In this document: positions 14,729 through 24,756 of the stretch, one piece after another | How positions within the stretch are numbered: the first letter of the stretch is position 1 | Layout: every line of letters begins with the position of its first letter | IMG/VR virus record: IMGVR_UViG_3300042549_010246 | Location: 1-64,000 of that record | Source of the DNA: a virus | Reading direction: 5' to 3' (one strand) | DNA: 64,000 nucleotides | Program-made: the position numbers and the translations under genes | Notes under the pieces: model-generated | What the model was told of the DNA's origin: nothing | Database searches by the model: none | Seen by the model: the letters and a program-made list of their open reading frames with translations, nothing else

Positions 14729-17023
14729 ATGTCATTTAAAGACGTTTTAAATAAAAATTATGCGCACACTCAAAATTCGGTGAAAAAATACGAAGTGGGT
14801 GGTAAAGTAGTAACCAAAGAAGGTGCTACTAATGATGCAAAGAAAGGAGGTTATTTTGATGGTAGGCCCCACTCCAAAGGTGGCATAAAAGCCGTTAACA
14901 TCGATAATAATCAACCGATAGAAGTCGAAGGTGGCGAAGTCGTTATCACAAAACGCGCAGTTGCTGACGACACGAAAAAAGAATTTGAAGGCAAGATGAT
15001 GACCAACAAACAAATCTTGTCAAAAATAAATGAATCAGGTGGTGGAGTTTCTTTTGAAAAAGGTGGACAAGTCAAATCAGACGATTCATCATTTTCTAAC
15101 GGTGGTAAGTTGGATGAAGATGAATACTATATTTCGGATGAAGATTTGAATTTTGAAATTGACGAAAAAGAGTTTGCGGATGGTGGTGTTACTCCTACAA
15201 AGAACGAAATTGAAACACTCATTATTCGAATAGCCGATATTCAAAATCCCGAAAAACTGAGTAACAAAGGTGTTACCAAAAAGTATCTTGGAACTTATGA
15301 GCAAATTTTTGAAATGGTAGTTTCCGCTGAGGATGTGGACGAAAAGTTTGAATCATTCGGTCAAAACGAAAAAGGCAAAGACTTTAACTATTTCACTATT
15401 ACGTTGACGAATCCTGTTGTAAGATTTGATACAGACCAAGAAGGGGTAGAATTTTTTAAGAATTTGTTTGGTGTAGACTATGTGAAGGTAATTTATAAAA
15501 ACGCGCTTAGTACTCAAGAAGTAAAGATTTTAGATATCGTGAATTTAAAAAATTTGCAAAATGAATTTGCAGATTTGGAAGAATTACAAGATGCTTTAGT
15601 TCAAAAGAAAACTGTTTTAATGGATGCATTTACCAAGACAGATTTGAAAAATGCTCTTAAAAAATTGAATGGTGGCACTGATGGTAAGGGTATTTACTAT
15701 TTAAGTAATACTAAAGGTTACAGTGGTACACGTAAAAAGGAATATTATGGGATTACACAAGAGGGTATTGACTATTTAAAAAATCTTTCTTTGTCAAACT
15801 CCAATACGCCTACGGCAGATGAAAATCAAGAACTCCCAAGTACTGTAGAGTTCCCATATTTTGCTCCCGATGCGGTAAAAGAGTATAATCCTGAAGCCCT
15901 GACTGTTGAGAAAAGGCGTATTGATAATTTAATTTTAAGCCAAGAGTTTGAAAACAAAATTGAAAAAAAGAAAAAAATTGTTAATGCTGCTACCGAAATA
16001 TTAAAAGACATACCTGTTGAAAACGTATTAGAAAGGGTAGAATTATCTTTGTTGAGGGATGCTGAAGAAAAGGAATTGCAATTATTGGAAAATCCAACAT
16101 TGCAAAAAGTTAAAAAAGAATTTTCTCTCCGTTTTTACAGCGGTAACATTTTGGAAGACTTAATACAAGCAGGTCAAATTGAACAAACAAATCTTGTCAA
16201 TTTTAGGCCAAATGAAGCAAATTTGCGCTCCAAATACAATGCATTAATGCTATATATTATAGATTATCCAACCTCTTACGTTGCACATTGGATTGAGAAT
16301 TTTTTTGGTAAATTTATGCTGTATAGCGATTCTTACAATTTTGATTATGCGAGTTTGAGTAATTTTTCAAACATACCTCCAACGATAAGCAAAGTAGGTA
16401 GGCTTTTGAATTTAAATAACAAAAAAGTGATGTATGTTCCTGAATTAGTTTTTCAAGGATTATCACAGCCATATGACAGGGTAGGGTTCGAAGTTTTTCC
16501 TATTTCGTACTATGCAACGAATTGGGATTATGCTGATTGGTTTGCAACTACCAAAGGACAAAAATTAAACACGAGGGGCGTTATTCTTCCGTGTTTTTTA
16601 AATATTCGAAGGGCTTTGGAATTAAGTTTCTTTTCCATCCAAAAAGTTAGCCCTACACAATTTTTCGATGCCGTTTATTTACAAACAGGTTTGACACCTG
16701 AAGAGTTGAAAGTAAATCCTGCCTTTTTATCACCCAACACACCTGATATGGAAGTTTGGGTTTACATAAGGAGTAATACAGAAATGTTAAAAATCTTGAA
16801 AGAATCAAAAATTGTGGATGGTATTCATATGTATGAAAATAACCCCGCAGTGGATGAAAATGACGCAGCATATATGACCGAAGTTTGGGTGACTTTTTAT
16901 CCTGAACAAACTAAAGTGGCTCCATTGTTTCAATATGCAGATGTGATTTATGGTGCTCGTAAAGAAGTAGACCGAGGATGGTTTACTAAGTCGCAATTTT
17001 TAAAAAGTGGAGGTACGATATGA
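14729..17023 (+). CDS. large polyvalent-type protein with C-terminal ART-like domain
   Basis: 764 residues. The N-terminus carries the phage motif YFDGRPHSKGGIKAVN then VEGGEVVITK (residues about 45-80), known from many Bacteroidota phage proteins. Four further GG motifs (FEKGG, FSNGG, FADGG) follow to residue 155. Residues about 300-350 resemble a winged helix. Residues about 568-730 follow the pattern of ADP-ribosyltransferase domains in polyvalent proteins: ISYYATNWDYADWFATTKGQ, VILPCFLNIRRALEL, VDGIHMY and a closing VTFYPEQTKVA. I infer a virion-delivered enzyme. The R-S-E triad cannot be assigned with confidence. It overlaps the next gene by four bases. Confidence 0.65.
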   Translation: MSFKDVLNKNYAHTQNSVKKYEVGGKVVTKEGATNDAKKGGYFDGRPHSKGGIKAVNIDNNQPIEVEGGEVVITKRAVADDTKKEFEGKMMTNKQILSKINESGGGVSFEKGGQVKSDDSSFSNGGKLDEDEYYISDEDLNFEIDEKEFADGGVTPTKNEIETLIIRIADIQNPEKLSNKGVTKKYLGTYEQIFEMVVSAEDVDEKFESFGQNEKGKDFNYFTITLTNPVVRFDTDQEGVEFFKNLFGVDYVKVIYKNALSTQEVKILDIVNLKNLQNEFADLEELQDALVQKKTVLMDAFTKTDLKNALKKLNGGTDGKGIYYLSNTKGYSGTRKKEYYGITQEGIDYLKNLSLSNSNTPTADENQELPSTVEFPYFAPDAVKEYNPEALTVEKRRIDNLILSQEFENKIEKKKKIVNAATEILKDIPVENVLERVELSLLRDAEEKELQLLENPTLQKVKKEFSLRFYSGNILEDLIQAGQIEQTNLVNFRPNEANLRSKYNALMLYIIDYPTSYVAHWIENFFGKFMLYSDSYNFDYASLSNFSNIPPTISKVGRLLNLNNKKVMYVPELVFQGLSQPYDRVGFEVFPISYYATNWDYADWFATTKGQKLNTRGVILPCFLNIRRALELSFFSIQKVSPTQFFDAVYLQTGLTPEELKVNPAFLSPNTPDMEVWVYIRSNTEMLKILKESKIVDGIHMYENNPAVDENDAAYMTEVWVTFYPEQTKVAPLFQYADVIYGARKEVDRGWFTKSQFLKSGGTI

Positions 17024-18450
17024 ACATCGGTCAAATATATAAATTTGGAGGAGTCAATTTAAGTGGACTAAGCGCGGCTAAACTTAATGGTAAAACAATA
17101 AATAATGTCGAAATTGATGGTAACTATATCCAATCAATTTATTGGGCTAATGATTATTTCTATGGCCTTCCAAGCGAAAACAAAATACCAATATTGATAC
17201 AGTTATCTAAGAATGATTACAGTAAGATTTTTTTGGTTGGATTTTTTAAACACCAATTTTTTGATGAAATTTCTTCTACTGACGAAACTGTCAATTTCGA
17301 AATAAAAATGAATCCTGTTGTGATTCGGAACTCATATGGTTTTTATTATGAAGAAGAGGCTTATGATTTCTTTATGGACCTGAATGAGCGATATCAACAA
17401 CAGCAAACAGGTAATCCACCACCACAGGAGCAAGAACAAAAAATGTTATTGGCTCGATTTGATATCAACTCAGACAATTATTTGTATGTGTATGAATCAG
17501 AAATGACACCTGATTCGAGTGGTAATTTTACGGGAGAATACGTTACTACACTTGATTTAAGACAGGCAAAACTTAATCAATCAACTGCGTTAGTAAAAGA
17601 TTATACGGTAGATGTAAATGGACAAGAGGTCAATTTTTTATTGGTTTATGATAAAAATTTCAGTGATAAAGTTTCTTTGCCTATCCCAACGATTTTAAGT
17701 GGTAATGGAGGACCTTCCACTACTACATACTTTATGATTCCCCTGCAAAACGATGGTACAGGTCACGGAGAGCCACCACAAACGCCTTCACAGGGCTCAC
17801 AGGGCTCACAGGGCTCACAGGGCTCACAGGGTTCACAGGGTTCTCAGGGTTCTCAGGGTTCTCAGGGTTCCCAAGGTTCTCAGGGTTCCCAAGGTTCTCA
17901 AGGCTCAGGTGGTTCACAGGGTTCTCAGGGTTCTCAGGGTTCTCAAGGTTCAGGTGGTTCGCAGGGCTCTCAAGGCTCACAGGGTTCTCAGGGTTCTCAG
18001 GGTTCTCAAGGTTCTCAAGGCTCACAGGGTTCTCAGGGTTCCCAAGGTTCTCAAGGCTCAGGTGGTTCACAGGGTTCTCAAGGTTCGCAGGGCTCGCAAG
18101 GCTCTCAGGGTTCTCAGGGCTCTCAAGGTTCTAAGGGTTCATCAGGCTCGCGTGGTGCGAGTACATCAGGGACTTCAGGAAGAGCGGGTAATTTACAAGG
18201 AGGGCAAGATAGCGGTGCCGTATATGGTGATACTCAAACTGAAGATATTCCATTAATACAAATGGTTGCAGACACACTTAATAAAACTACAAACCAAGTA
18301 CGCGGTCAACTTAGAACTGCGGGTTCCGCTATGATGTTCCTTGCATCAAATCCTCAAGCAATTGAACCTATCAAACAAAATTTAGGCGTAGCAAATACCA
18401 ACATATCAATGAATGATTTGGCAAAAAAAATAATTGAAAAAATAAGATAA
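17020..18450 (+). CDS. Gly-Ser-Gln repeat protein
   Basis: 476 residues. Residues 1-255 form a strand-rich domain (MNIGQIYKFGGVNLSGLSAAKLNGK). Residues about 259-372 are GSQ triplets with a few GSG, a collagen-like Gly-X-Y rhythm with no Pro or Lys. Residues about 395-476 are helical (QMVADTLNKTTNQVRGQLRT). A rigid or filamentous linker between two folded parts is likely. The repeat is unlike the Ser/Thr type of the right-hand fibre. It sits in the polyvalent block and precedes the MoxR gene by eight bases. Confidence 0.65.
   Translation: MNIGQIYKFGGVNLSGLSAAKLNGKTINNVEIDGNYIQSIYWANDYFYGLPSENKIPILIQLSKNDYSKIFLVGFFKHQFFDEISSTDETVNFEIKMNPVVIRNSYGFYYEEEAYDFFMDLNERYQQQQTGNPPPQEQEQKMLLARFDINSDNYLYVYESEMTPDSSGNFTGEYVTTLDLRQAKLNQSTALVKDYTVDVNGQEVNFLLVYDKNFSDKVSLPIPTILSGNGGPSTTTYFMIPLQNDGTGHGEPPQTPSQGSQGSQGSQGSQGSQGSQGSQGSQGSQGSQGSQGSQGSGGSQGSQGSQGSQGSGGSQGSQGSQGSQGSQGSQGSQGSQGSQGSQGSQGSGGSQGSQGSQGSQGSQGSQGSQGSKGSSGSRGASTSGTSGRAGNLQGGQDSGAVYGDTQTEDIPLIQMVADTLNKTTNQVRGQLRTAGSAMMFLASNPQAIEPIKQNLGVANTNISMNDLAKKIIEKIR
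17794..18135 (+). repeat. (GGY TCN CAR)n coding repeat
   Basis: About 38 nine-base units encode Gly-Ser-Gln, with synonymous third-base variation (ggctcacag, ggttctcag, ggttcccaa) and occasional Gly-Ser-Gly. The frame is kept throughout. Codon variation shows it is not a recent simple slippage product. Confidence 0.85.
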
Positions 18451-18458
18451 TAAATTAT

Positions 18459-19862
18459 ATGGCACAAAGAGGCACATTAGAATACTATCAGGAAATCGTT
18501 AATGATACGAACAATCCTGAATTACTTAGAAATCAAGCACAAAAGCAAATTGACCGTTTGGCTTCGATTGGCTCTGCTCAGGTTCAAACAGGTGCCGTAA
18601 CAGGCAATATGGACCCACAAATTCAAGCGGTGATAAATGCGATGCAGGCTGCAGTAAATGCATATGCGGGAAAGTCAGCAAATCCACAGCAAATCAAACA
18701 AATTGTAGACGATGAAATTGCAAAAGCAAAAATTGATTTTTCTCAGTTGAGCGATGGATTGAAGGCAATGCTTCAGTCTCAGGTTAAAGTTGAATTGACT
18801 TTACGTCAAATGGCCGTAGTTTCTACTAAAGTCGTAAGTAATTCCTTTATTAAACGCCCGCTTGTTCAAGATTTGTTATCTGACGTGCAAGCACGAAATA
18901 ACGCATATTTGTATGGCGGTGCAGGAACGGGTAAAACATTTACTGCGGGTGAAATAGCGGATTTGTTGGATTGGGAATTGATTACTTTAAATTGTAACCA
19001 ATTTACTTCTCCAATTGATATCATCGGAGGTCAAACTATTGATGGTTATCAAGAGGGTAAAGTATCTATGGCTTGGGCAAATGAAATCATTTCCCCAAAT
19101 GGAGACAAAAGAAAAGTATCAGGAGTCGTTTTGCTGTTAGATGAGTTGCCTAAACTTGACCCAAACACTGCGGGTTTGTTAAACGAAGCGTTAGCCAAAG
19201 TCAAAGATTTCAAATTGGATAAAGTGACGGGTGCAATTAAGCCACCAACTATATTGAATGGTCGAAATGAAAAATTGGTTTTGGGTAATTTGATGGTAAT
19301 TGCAACGGGTAACGTACCCTTAAATACTATTGACCCTGACTATGAAGCAAACTTCAAACAGGATTTGTCTTTGCAAGACCGTTTTGTCGGAAGCACATAT
19401 AAAATCTTTGTAGATTATGAATATGAATTCAATTCAATTATGGAAGGTTTCGCATTCATATGGATTTATGGTACCAAATTGCGCGAAAAAGTGATTTCAT
19501 TGAACGCCACAGGACAAGCGTTTGTATCAATTCGTTTAATGATGAACTTAAAAGAGACTTACAAGGTTTACAGAGAGGTAGTGGACAAGAACAAGCAAAA
19601 TGTTGGGAATCAAGCATTTGATTTAATTACAGAACCTAAGACGATTATTGAATCTCTTCAAACCTTTTTAGATTTGTTCAAACCTGCAATTAAACAAGCA
19701 ATTCAAGATGACCCAATGACCAATCTTGATAATTTTAAAGTAATTGTAGATGCAAAAAATCAAATGCCATATGACCCAAAAGCACCAAATTTCAACACGC
19801 AATCGGAACTCAGTGAGGCCGAAAGAATGATTAAAGCATACGAGGCGAGTAAAAATTCGTAA
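18459..19862 (+). CDS. MoxR/CbbQ-type AAA+ ATPase
   Basis: 467 residues. After a helical N-terminus come Walker A (GGAGTGKTF, about residues 152-160), Walker B (VVLLLDELPKLDP, about 222-234), and a sensor-like N (VIATGNVPL, about 280-288). QDRFVGSTYKI is the arginine-finger region. The order and the FTSPIDIIGGQ insert are typical of MoxR/CbbQ/NirQ ATPases, which remodel client proteins, usually with a VWA-domain partner. The next gene, six bases away, may encode that partner. In a phage such a pair could drive assembly or maturation of a protein complex. Confidence 0.85.
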   Translation: MAQRGTLEYYQEIVNDTNNPELLRNQAQKQIDRLASIGSAQVQTGAVTGNMDPQIQAVINAMQAAVNAYAGKSANPQQIKQIVDDEIAKAKIDFSQLSDGLKAMLQSQVKVELTLRQMAVVSTKVVSNSFIKRPLVQDLLSDVQARNNAYLYGGAGTGKTFTAGEIADLLDWELITLNCNQFTSPIDIIGGQTIDGYQEGKVSMAWANEIISPNGDKRKVSGVVLLLDELPKLDPNTAGLLNEALAKVKDFKLDKVTGAIKPPTILNGRNEKLVLGNLMVIATGNVPLNTIDPDYEANFKQDLSLQDRFVGSTYKIFVDYEYEFNSIMEGFAFIWIYGTKLREKVISLNATGQAFVSIRLMMNLKETYKVYREVVDKNKQNVGNQAFDLITEPKTIIESLQTFLDLFKPAIKQAIQDDPMTNLDNFKVIVDAKNQMPYDPKAPNFNTQSELSEAERMIKAYEASKNS

Positions 19863-19867
19863 TTGAT

Positions 19868-21520
19868 ATGGCAATTTTTGGTAATTGGACAGGATTTCCT
19901 ATTGTTGGTTGGTCATATGATGACCAAGAGGCTTTAATAAAGGCAATTGCAGATTTTTCGGGCAATCGGGTTGATTGGGGCCAAAGGACTTATGACGAGG
20001 AAATTTCTACATACCGTCAAGATTTTTATGACTCAAGTTTTAAAAAGGTACTTTTTGATTTTGGTTTAAAATTTCAATTAGGAGGCTCAAAAGACAAATC
20101 TCGAATTATAACTACTGACAAACCACAGGGCATTTTTGATTTTTCGTTGGCCTCAAAAGGCTTGTACAGAGTTCCTGAGTATTATTCAGAAAAGTTGGCA
20201 ACAGAAAAGCCTAATAGGTTTGCTGAATATGAAACCCTAAGTGGTATTGTGCCACCGAATTTTGTTCAGCAAAGGAATTTACTTGGTATTCGCCAATTTT
20301 ATTTCATTGATGAGGATGGGAAGGAATACATATGCCAACAATATCAAAAAGGAACTGTTGCAATCAAAGACAACGTTAAGGGTGCCAAATTAAAATTTGC
20401 AACCAATACTAAAAAAGTTTATTTGAAATTCAAAAGACAGGGCGGTAAAGTAAATTACGTTGAAATTTACTCTTTATTTTATTATACAAGTGTTGTCGGT
20501 AATGAGGGTTTTGCCTTACGACATCTACCTGCAATTATGGTTTGTGAATACTTTGAAAGTCTTGGTATTAAATGCCGTTTTTATCCGACTCGATTTGTTG
20601 TGTTCAGTTCAAACCATACAATCAGAGAAAAAGATTTGCTCACAGATGCAGAACTTCCGATGTATAAAATACGAAATTTACTTACAGAGAAGGCTGATTA
20701 TTTAACTGTTCAACCATTTTTAGCAAAAGAATATGGCGAAGAATTTGACCCTGCAATAGCCTTGGCTATATCAAAAGAGTATTCGGGACAAATATATAGA
20801 AACGTAATTAAAGAGGCGCAAAGGCACGATTTGGTTGCGGACGCATATCCCACAGGAGGAAATCCTGATTGGCAGGAAATTGATTATAGGGTGGGATTTG
20901 AGCGGTATAAAAATAAATATCAAGAGTATGTAAAAGCAGGTATTTTTAAAGGTAAAGAAGTAAAACCTGAGGCTCAAATTTTATTTCACTCGATGTCAAT
21001 TAAGTACTATCAATATGAAATTTTTAATGAGGCCCAAAATATTTATAGATTAAATGAGATTGATAGAATTATAGCGAAGTCTCAATATTATGGTAAATTT
21101 ATCGAGTGGTGGATGAATTTTTGCGCAATGAAATTACGCGATTATATTCTTTTATTGAACACAAAAGAACCGAGAAAAGAAATGGAGTATATCGCTAAAG
21201 AAATGAAAAACTTTTTGAGCGAATACGTTTATTACGTTAACAATAAAGCGGTAACAGATGAGGATAAACGATTTCGTGACCAAGCGATTTTCCGCTATAT
21301 GGGTCCTATATGTTCACAAGAATATTTATCCTTAAACGAACAAGTTTCGGGTGTTGATATCAAAATAAATCCTGATATCAAAGGATATATTAGTAATTTG
21401 ATTAATGATGTTGCGATTTATGCTGAAAATGAGCCATTCCCAACACCCGCAGAACAAATTGAAAAAATGGATGCATTGGCAGAGAATTTATATAATGAAT
21501 TGGAAAGGGTAAACATATGA
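19868..21520 (+). CDS. possible VWA-like partner of the MoxR ATPase
   Basis: 550 residues, not firmly recognised. Residues about 175-245 read as alternating strands and helices (KVYLKFKRQGGKVNYVEIYS, then FALRHLPAIMVCEYFESLGI, then KCRFYPTRFVVFSS). This fits the layout of phage VWA-like proteins encoded beside MoxR genes, although the MIDAS D-x-S-x-S is not evident. The C-terminal 200 residues are helical. The gene pair and spacing are the main support. It overlaps the next gene by four bases. Confidence 0.5.
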   Translation: MAIFGNWTGFPIVGWSYDDQEALIKAIADFSGNRVDWGQRTYDEEISTYRQDFYDSSFKKVLFDFGLKFQLGGSKDKSRIITTDKPQGIFDFSLASKGLYRVPEYYSEKLATEKPNRFAEYETLSGIVPPNFVQQRNLLGIRQFYFIDEDGKEYICQQYQKGTVAIKDNVKGAKLKFATNTKKVYLKFKRQGGKVNYVEIYSLFYYTSVVGNEGFALRHLPAIMVCEYFESLGIKCRFYPTRFVVFSSNHTIREKDLLTDAELPMYKIRNLLTEKADYLTVQPFLAKEYGEEFDPAIALAISKEYSGQIYRNVIKEAQRHDLVADAYPTGGNPDWQEIDYRVGFERYKNKYQEYVKAGIFKGKEVKPEAQILFHSMSIKYYQYEIFNEAQNIYRLNEIDRIIAKSQYYGKFIEWWMNFCAMKLRDYILLLNTKEPRKEMEYIAKEMKNFLSEYVYYVNNKAVTDEDKRFRDQAIFRYMGPICSQEYLSLNEQVSGVDIKINPDIKGYISNLINDVAIYAENEPFPTPAEQIEKMDALAENLYNELERVNI

Positions 21521-21828
21521 AAATAAGTCAAAATGCGTTTAAAACGCTACAAGAAATACTGAAAAACTTGCAAATTGCGAGCACGAATGGTGCTAAAGTA
21601 TTGAACCTTTTGGTACTACAGAATCCAATTATCCCTGATACATTTTTCATTAAATATGATATTGAATATATGTCAGGGGGTGACAGAAAATTTGAACCAC
21701 GCTTGACCCAAATAACCGACTCAGGTGAGCCAATGGATATTAATGACCAATTCGACAATGTGTATCAGAGATACGCATTTTTAGGGGATTGTATCCCCGT
21801 TAATGTATCTGATTTAAAAATAAAATAA
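21517..21828 (+). CDS. hypothetical protein
   Basis: 103 residues: a helical N-terminus (NAFKTLQEILKNLQIAS), then a strand-rich part (FFIKYDIEYMSGGDRKFEPR). Not recognised. It overlaps its neighbours by four and one bases and belongs to the MoxR operon. Confidence 0.6.
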   Translation: MKISQNAFKTLQEILKNLQIASTNGAKVLNLLVLQNPIIPDTFFIKYDIEYMSGGDRKFEPRLTQITDSGEPMDINDQFDNVYQRYAFLGDCIPVNVSDLKIK

Positions 21829-24737
21829 TGGCTAATCGGGATAAATATAATTTTACACAGAAAACAGACGATTGGGGCTCTATTTACTATCAGAATGTCC
21901 CATCATATAGCAATACAAGTATTGGAAGTACAGGAAATGCTTATTTAATAAGAAATTTCCTTAAAACTTTTTTTCCATTTTTGGATGTATCTGTTAACAA
22001 AACTTCAGGTGGCTCAGTCAGTGTCAAAATGCTGAATTATGAAGTGAAATTCAAGTTTACTGAAAATGGAGTAAATAAAGAATTTTTACTTAATCCAAGA
22101 GCGTTGGAGGATATTTTGGAACCACTATTCGAAGGTCAAGGATTCGATGGAATGACCGATTCAACATATTCAAAACCATTGCCTAAAATGTTGAATGATT
22201 TAGGTGATGATACGAGTTATGGATACAATTATCTTTTCATTGGAGCCAACAATCTTGATGGAATATATGAGGTAGAGTTAAATGCTAATATTTCCGTATC
22301 AGCAGCGTACCCATTTATTGTTGGACGTAGCAATGGTAAAATGGTTGACAAATATATTAAAATTCCTGAGAAAACTCAGGAGTATATAAGAAAAGTCGCT
22401 AATTCAATCAGCAGTTCACCGTCAACTCAAACCAATAAAAGTGATTTGGTCACTTTGGAAAAAGGGGATGCAAAATTATCATTGACGACTTTAGAACAAG
22501 AAATAATCGATTTTTTGGCAGAAAATAATTCGGGTGTGGAGTTGATTACAATTCGTAATTTTTTCTTAGCGAATAAAAATTATGTAGACAGTGATGTTAA
22601 TCGTGCGATAAGTAATTTGCTTCAAAAAGACTTAGTCGATAATAACCAAGTTAGTAATGTGGGATTACTGTATTATGTCACCACAAAAGGTTTGGATTAT
22701 GTGAGTAATCCCGCTGTACAAATATTAGTGGAGGAGGCTACCCGAAATTTAACTGAAGACGAAGAAGATATTTTAAAATTATTAAATCGAGGCCCATCAC
22801 TTACTCTAAACCAACTTTACCAATTTTTAACAATACCTGACCTACGAATAAATGATGGTGTAAAAGAGTTATTAAAAGATAATTTTATAGCATTTGTAGA
22901 CCCCACAAAAAAAAGACTCAAATATGAAATCACTCAAAAGGGTAAAAATGCCCTTCTGAATACATCGGCTTCACCCGCTGTACAAGCAGTAGTGGAAGAG
23001 GCCACACCCGTATCAAAGCCTATTCCAATGGCTACAGAAGGAGAAATGGCGAGTTTTAAATTTATAAGTCAAAACATCGACACGTTAAAGGATATGGAAA
23101 ATAATGACCCTGAGTTGTTCGATGCGCTGAGTCAAGGTATTAGATTGTTGCAAAAATTGACGGCAAATACGACGGGAGAACTTTTACCTTTCACACCTAC
23201 AGGAGACCAAGAAAAAATTGAATCCGCTTTAATGGATGATGATTTTGATTTGAATGAAGCAGACTTGGCAGAAATTGACTTGTCAGGAATTGAAGAAGAT
23301 TTAGAACTAAGTGATGATGAATTAGCCTTTACAGACCTTGGTGAATTCGAGGAGTTAAAAGATTTTGTAGAAAATGAATTAATGCCGAGTAAACCCCTGA
23401 CACCTGAATTATATTCAGTTTTAACTGCAGTTGTAGTAGCAGGTATTGGCAAAGGTGATGAAGCCACAAAAAAAGACATTTTTGATTTAGCATCAAAGGA
23501 AAGGTCAAAAGGTTATCGAATTGACAATGCAGGCTTGAAACCCGAAGAAAACCAAATTAATAATTTGACTTGGGATTTATTCACGTTGGAGGAACAGGGA
23601 TATGTAAATAGAAAGGCTGATAAAACTTTTGGTACAGTTTACTACAGTGTCACAGATAAGGGTGGTGAAGCAATATTGAAGTATCCTGAAGAACAAAAAC
23701 AAGTATCAAACGCACCTTTTGACATCGAAAATTTGAGTGCTCTTGAAAAAAATATTTTGCTCATTTTGGATAAGCCACCCGCTGCAGAAAAAGGAACATT
23801 GTATAATGAAATGACCCTATCTGAAATTTGGGCAGAAGTGGATGAGACAATAGCGTCTCAATATAGTAGAGATTTGGTTGAAATTGCATTACATAATCTC
23901 ATCGACTATCAATTAGTTAATGAATTAAATCGTGTACCTGTAGAATACAGAAATTTTGATGATGCAAGGACAAATTCAACTATATCGGAATTAAAAAAGA
24001 AACCCACAACTTTAACTCCGACAACATTAAAAATACTTCGAATTTTATACCGTTTTACAGGTAAATTATCCGCTGATAATATTAAAGATGATTTATCATT
24101 TGAAAATGTTGCATTTCCTCATAAGGCAGTATTTAATCGTTTAATTGAATTGCGAGATATGGGATTAGTTGAAGAAACTAATACATCTTATGGAGGAATC
24201 GTGTGGCAAATTACACAGGCAGGAAATGAATATATCGATAAACTCCCAAAAGAAAAAACAGTAAATCAAATTAGGGAAGAGGAAAAACAACAGAAAGCCA
24301 AAAAAACAGGCGATGGACTTGATTACGAATATTACTTGATAGCCAAGATTTTAAATGACGATACAGGATATCTCACTGCAGGAAGTGTAACAACAATTCT
24401 TCAACAGCAATTCAACAAAACCCCAAAGTGGGATGAAAAGGAAATATTACTAAAACTTCAGGTTTTAGCGGCTTTAGGAGTGGTTGCATCATACATTCAG
24501 AACTCGGTTCCCTATTTTGAAATTAATGAATTAGGAGAAGACGTTGTAAAGTATTTAACTGAAAAAGATAATCAAGGTTTATTTAGTGCTACAGAAACGA
24601 AAGTTTCCTCACGACCATCTCCAACGGACAGTGCCACGATGTACAATGTAGGAACTATAAAAGTAGGTAATGACGGTAACAATTGGCAGATAAAAGAAAG
24701 TAAAACAGGTGTCAAGCGTTGGGTAAAAATGAAATAA
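21828..24737 (+). CDS. tandem winged-helix protein
   Basis: 969 residues. About six winged-helix units can be seen, beginning near residues 219, 303, 520, 640, 728 and 830. Each starts with a T/S-x-L-E-x-x-I-L helix and ends with a wing such as YYVTTKGLDYV, YEITQKGKNAL, YYSVTDKGGEAI or VWQITQAGNEYI. That wing (I-T-x-x-G) is typical of MarR/PadR-like folds. An acidic stretch (residues about 470-515) separates the second and third. The N-terminal 200 residues are strand-rich. It may bind DNA non-specifically inside the virion or act as a protein scaffold; both are inference. Confidence 0.65.
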   Translation: MANRDKYNFTQKTDDWGSIYYQNVPSYSNTSIGSTGNAYLIRNFLKTFFPFLDVSVNKTSGGSVSVKMLNYEVKFKFTENGVNKEFLLNPRALEDILEPLFEGQGFDGMTDSTYSKPLPKMLNDLGDDTSYGYNYLFIGANNLDGIYEVELNANISVSAAYPFIVGRSNGKMVDKYIKIPEKTQEYIRKVANSISSSPSTQTNKSDLVTLEKGDAKLSLTTLEQEIIDFLAENNSGVELITIRNFFLANKNYVDSDVNRAISNLLQKDLVDNNQVSNVGLLYYVTTKGLDYVSNPAVQILVEEATRNLTEDEEDILKLLNRGPSLTLNQLYQFLTIPDLRINDGVKELLKDNFIAFVDPTKKRLKYEITQKGKNALLNTSASPAVQAVVEEATPVSKPIPMATEGEMASFKFISQNIDTLKDMENNDPELFDALSQGIRLLQKLTANTTGELLPFTPTGDQEKIESALMDDDFDLNEADLAEIDLSGIEEDLELSDDELAFTDLGEFEELKDFVENELMPSKPLTPELYSVLTAVVVAGIGKGDEATKKDIFDLASKERSKGYRIDNAGLKPEENQINNLTWDLFTLEEQGYVNRKADKTFGTVYYSVTDKGGEAILKYPEEQKQVSNAPFDIENLSALEKNILLILDKPPAAEKGTLYNEMTLSEIWAEVDETIASQYSRDLVEIALHNLIDYQLVNELNRVPVEYRNFDDARTNSTISELKKKPTTLTPTTLKILRILYRFTGKLSADNIKDDLSFENVAFPHKAVFNRLIELRDMGLVEETNTSYGGIVWQITQAGNEYIDKLPKEKTVNQIREEEKQQKAKKTGDGLDYEYYLIAKILNDDTGYLTAGSVTTILQQQFNKTPKWDEKEILLKLQVLAALGVVASYIQNSVPYFEINELGEDVVKYLTEKDNQGLFSATETKVSSRPSPTDSATMYNVGTIKVGNDGNNWQIKESKTGVKRWVKMK

Positions 24738-24756
24738 AAAATAAAGAAATACGAAT

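Noticed and set aside
17732-18256. Repeat-rich frames on both strands over the GSQ block
   Set aside because: They overlap the real Gly-Ser-Gln protein, which has non-repeat domains on both sides.
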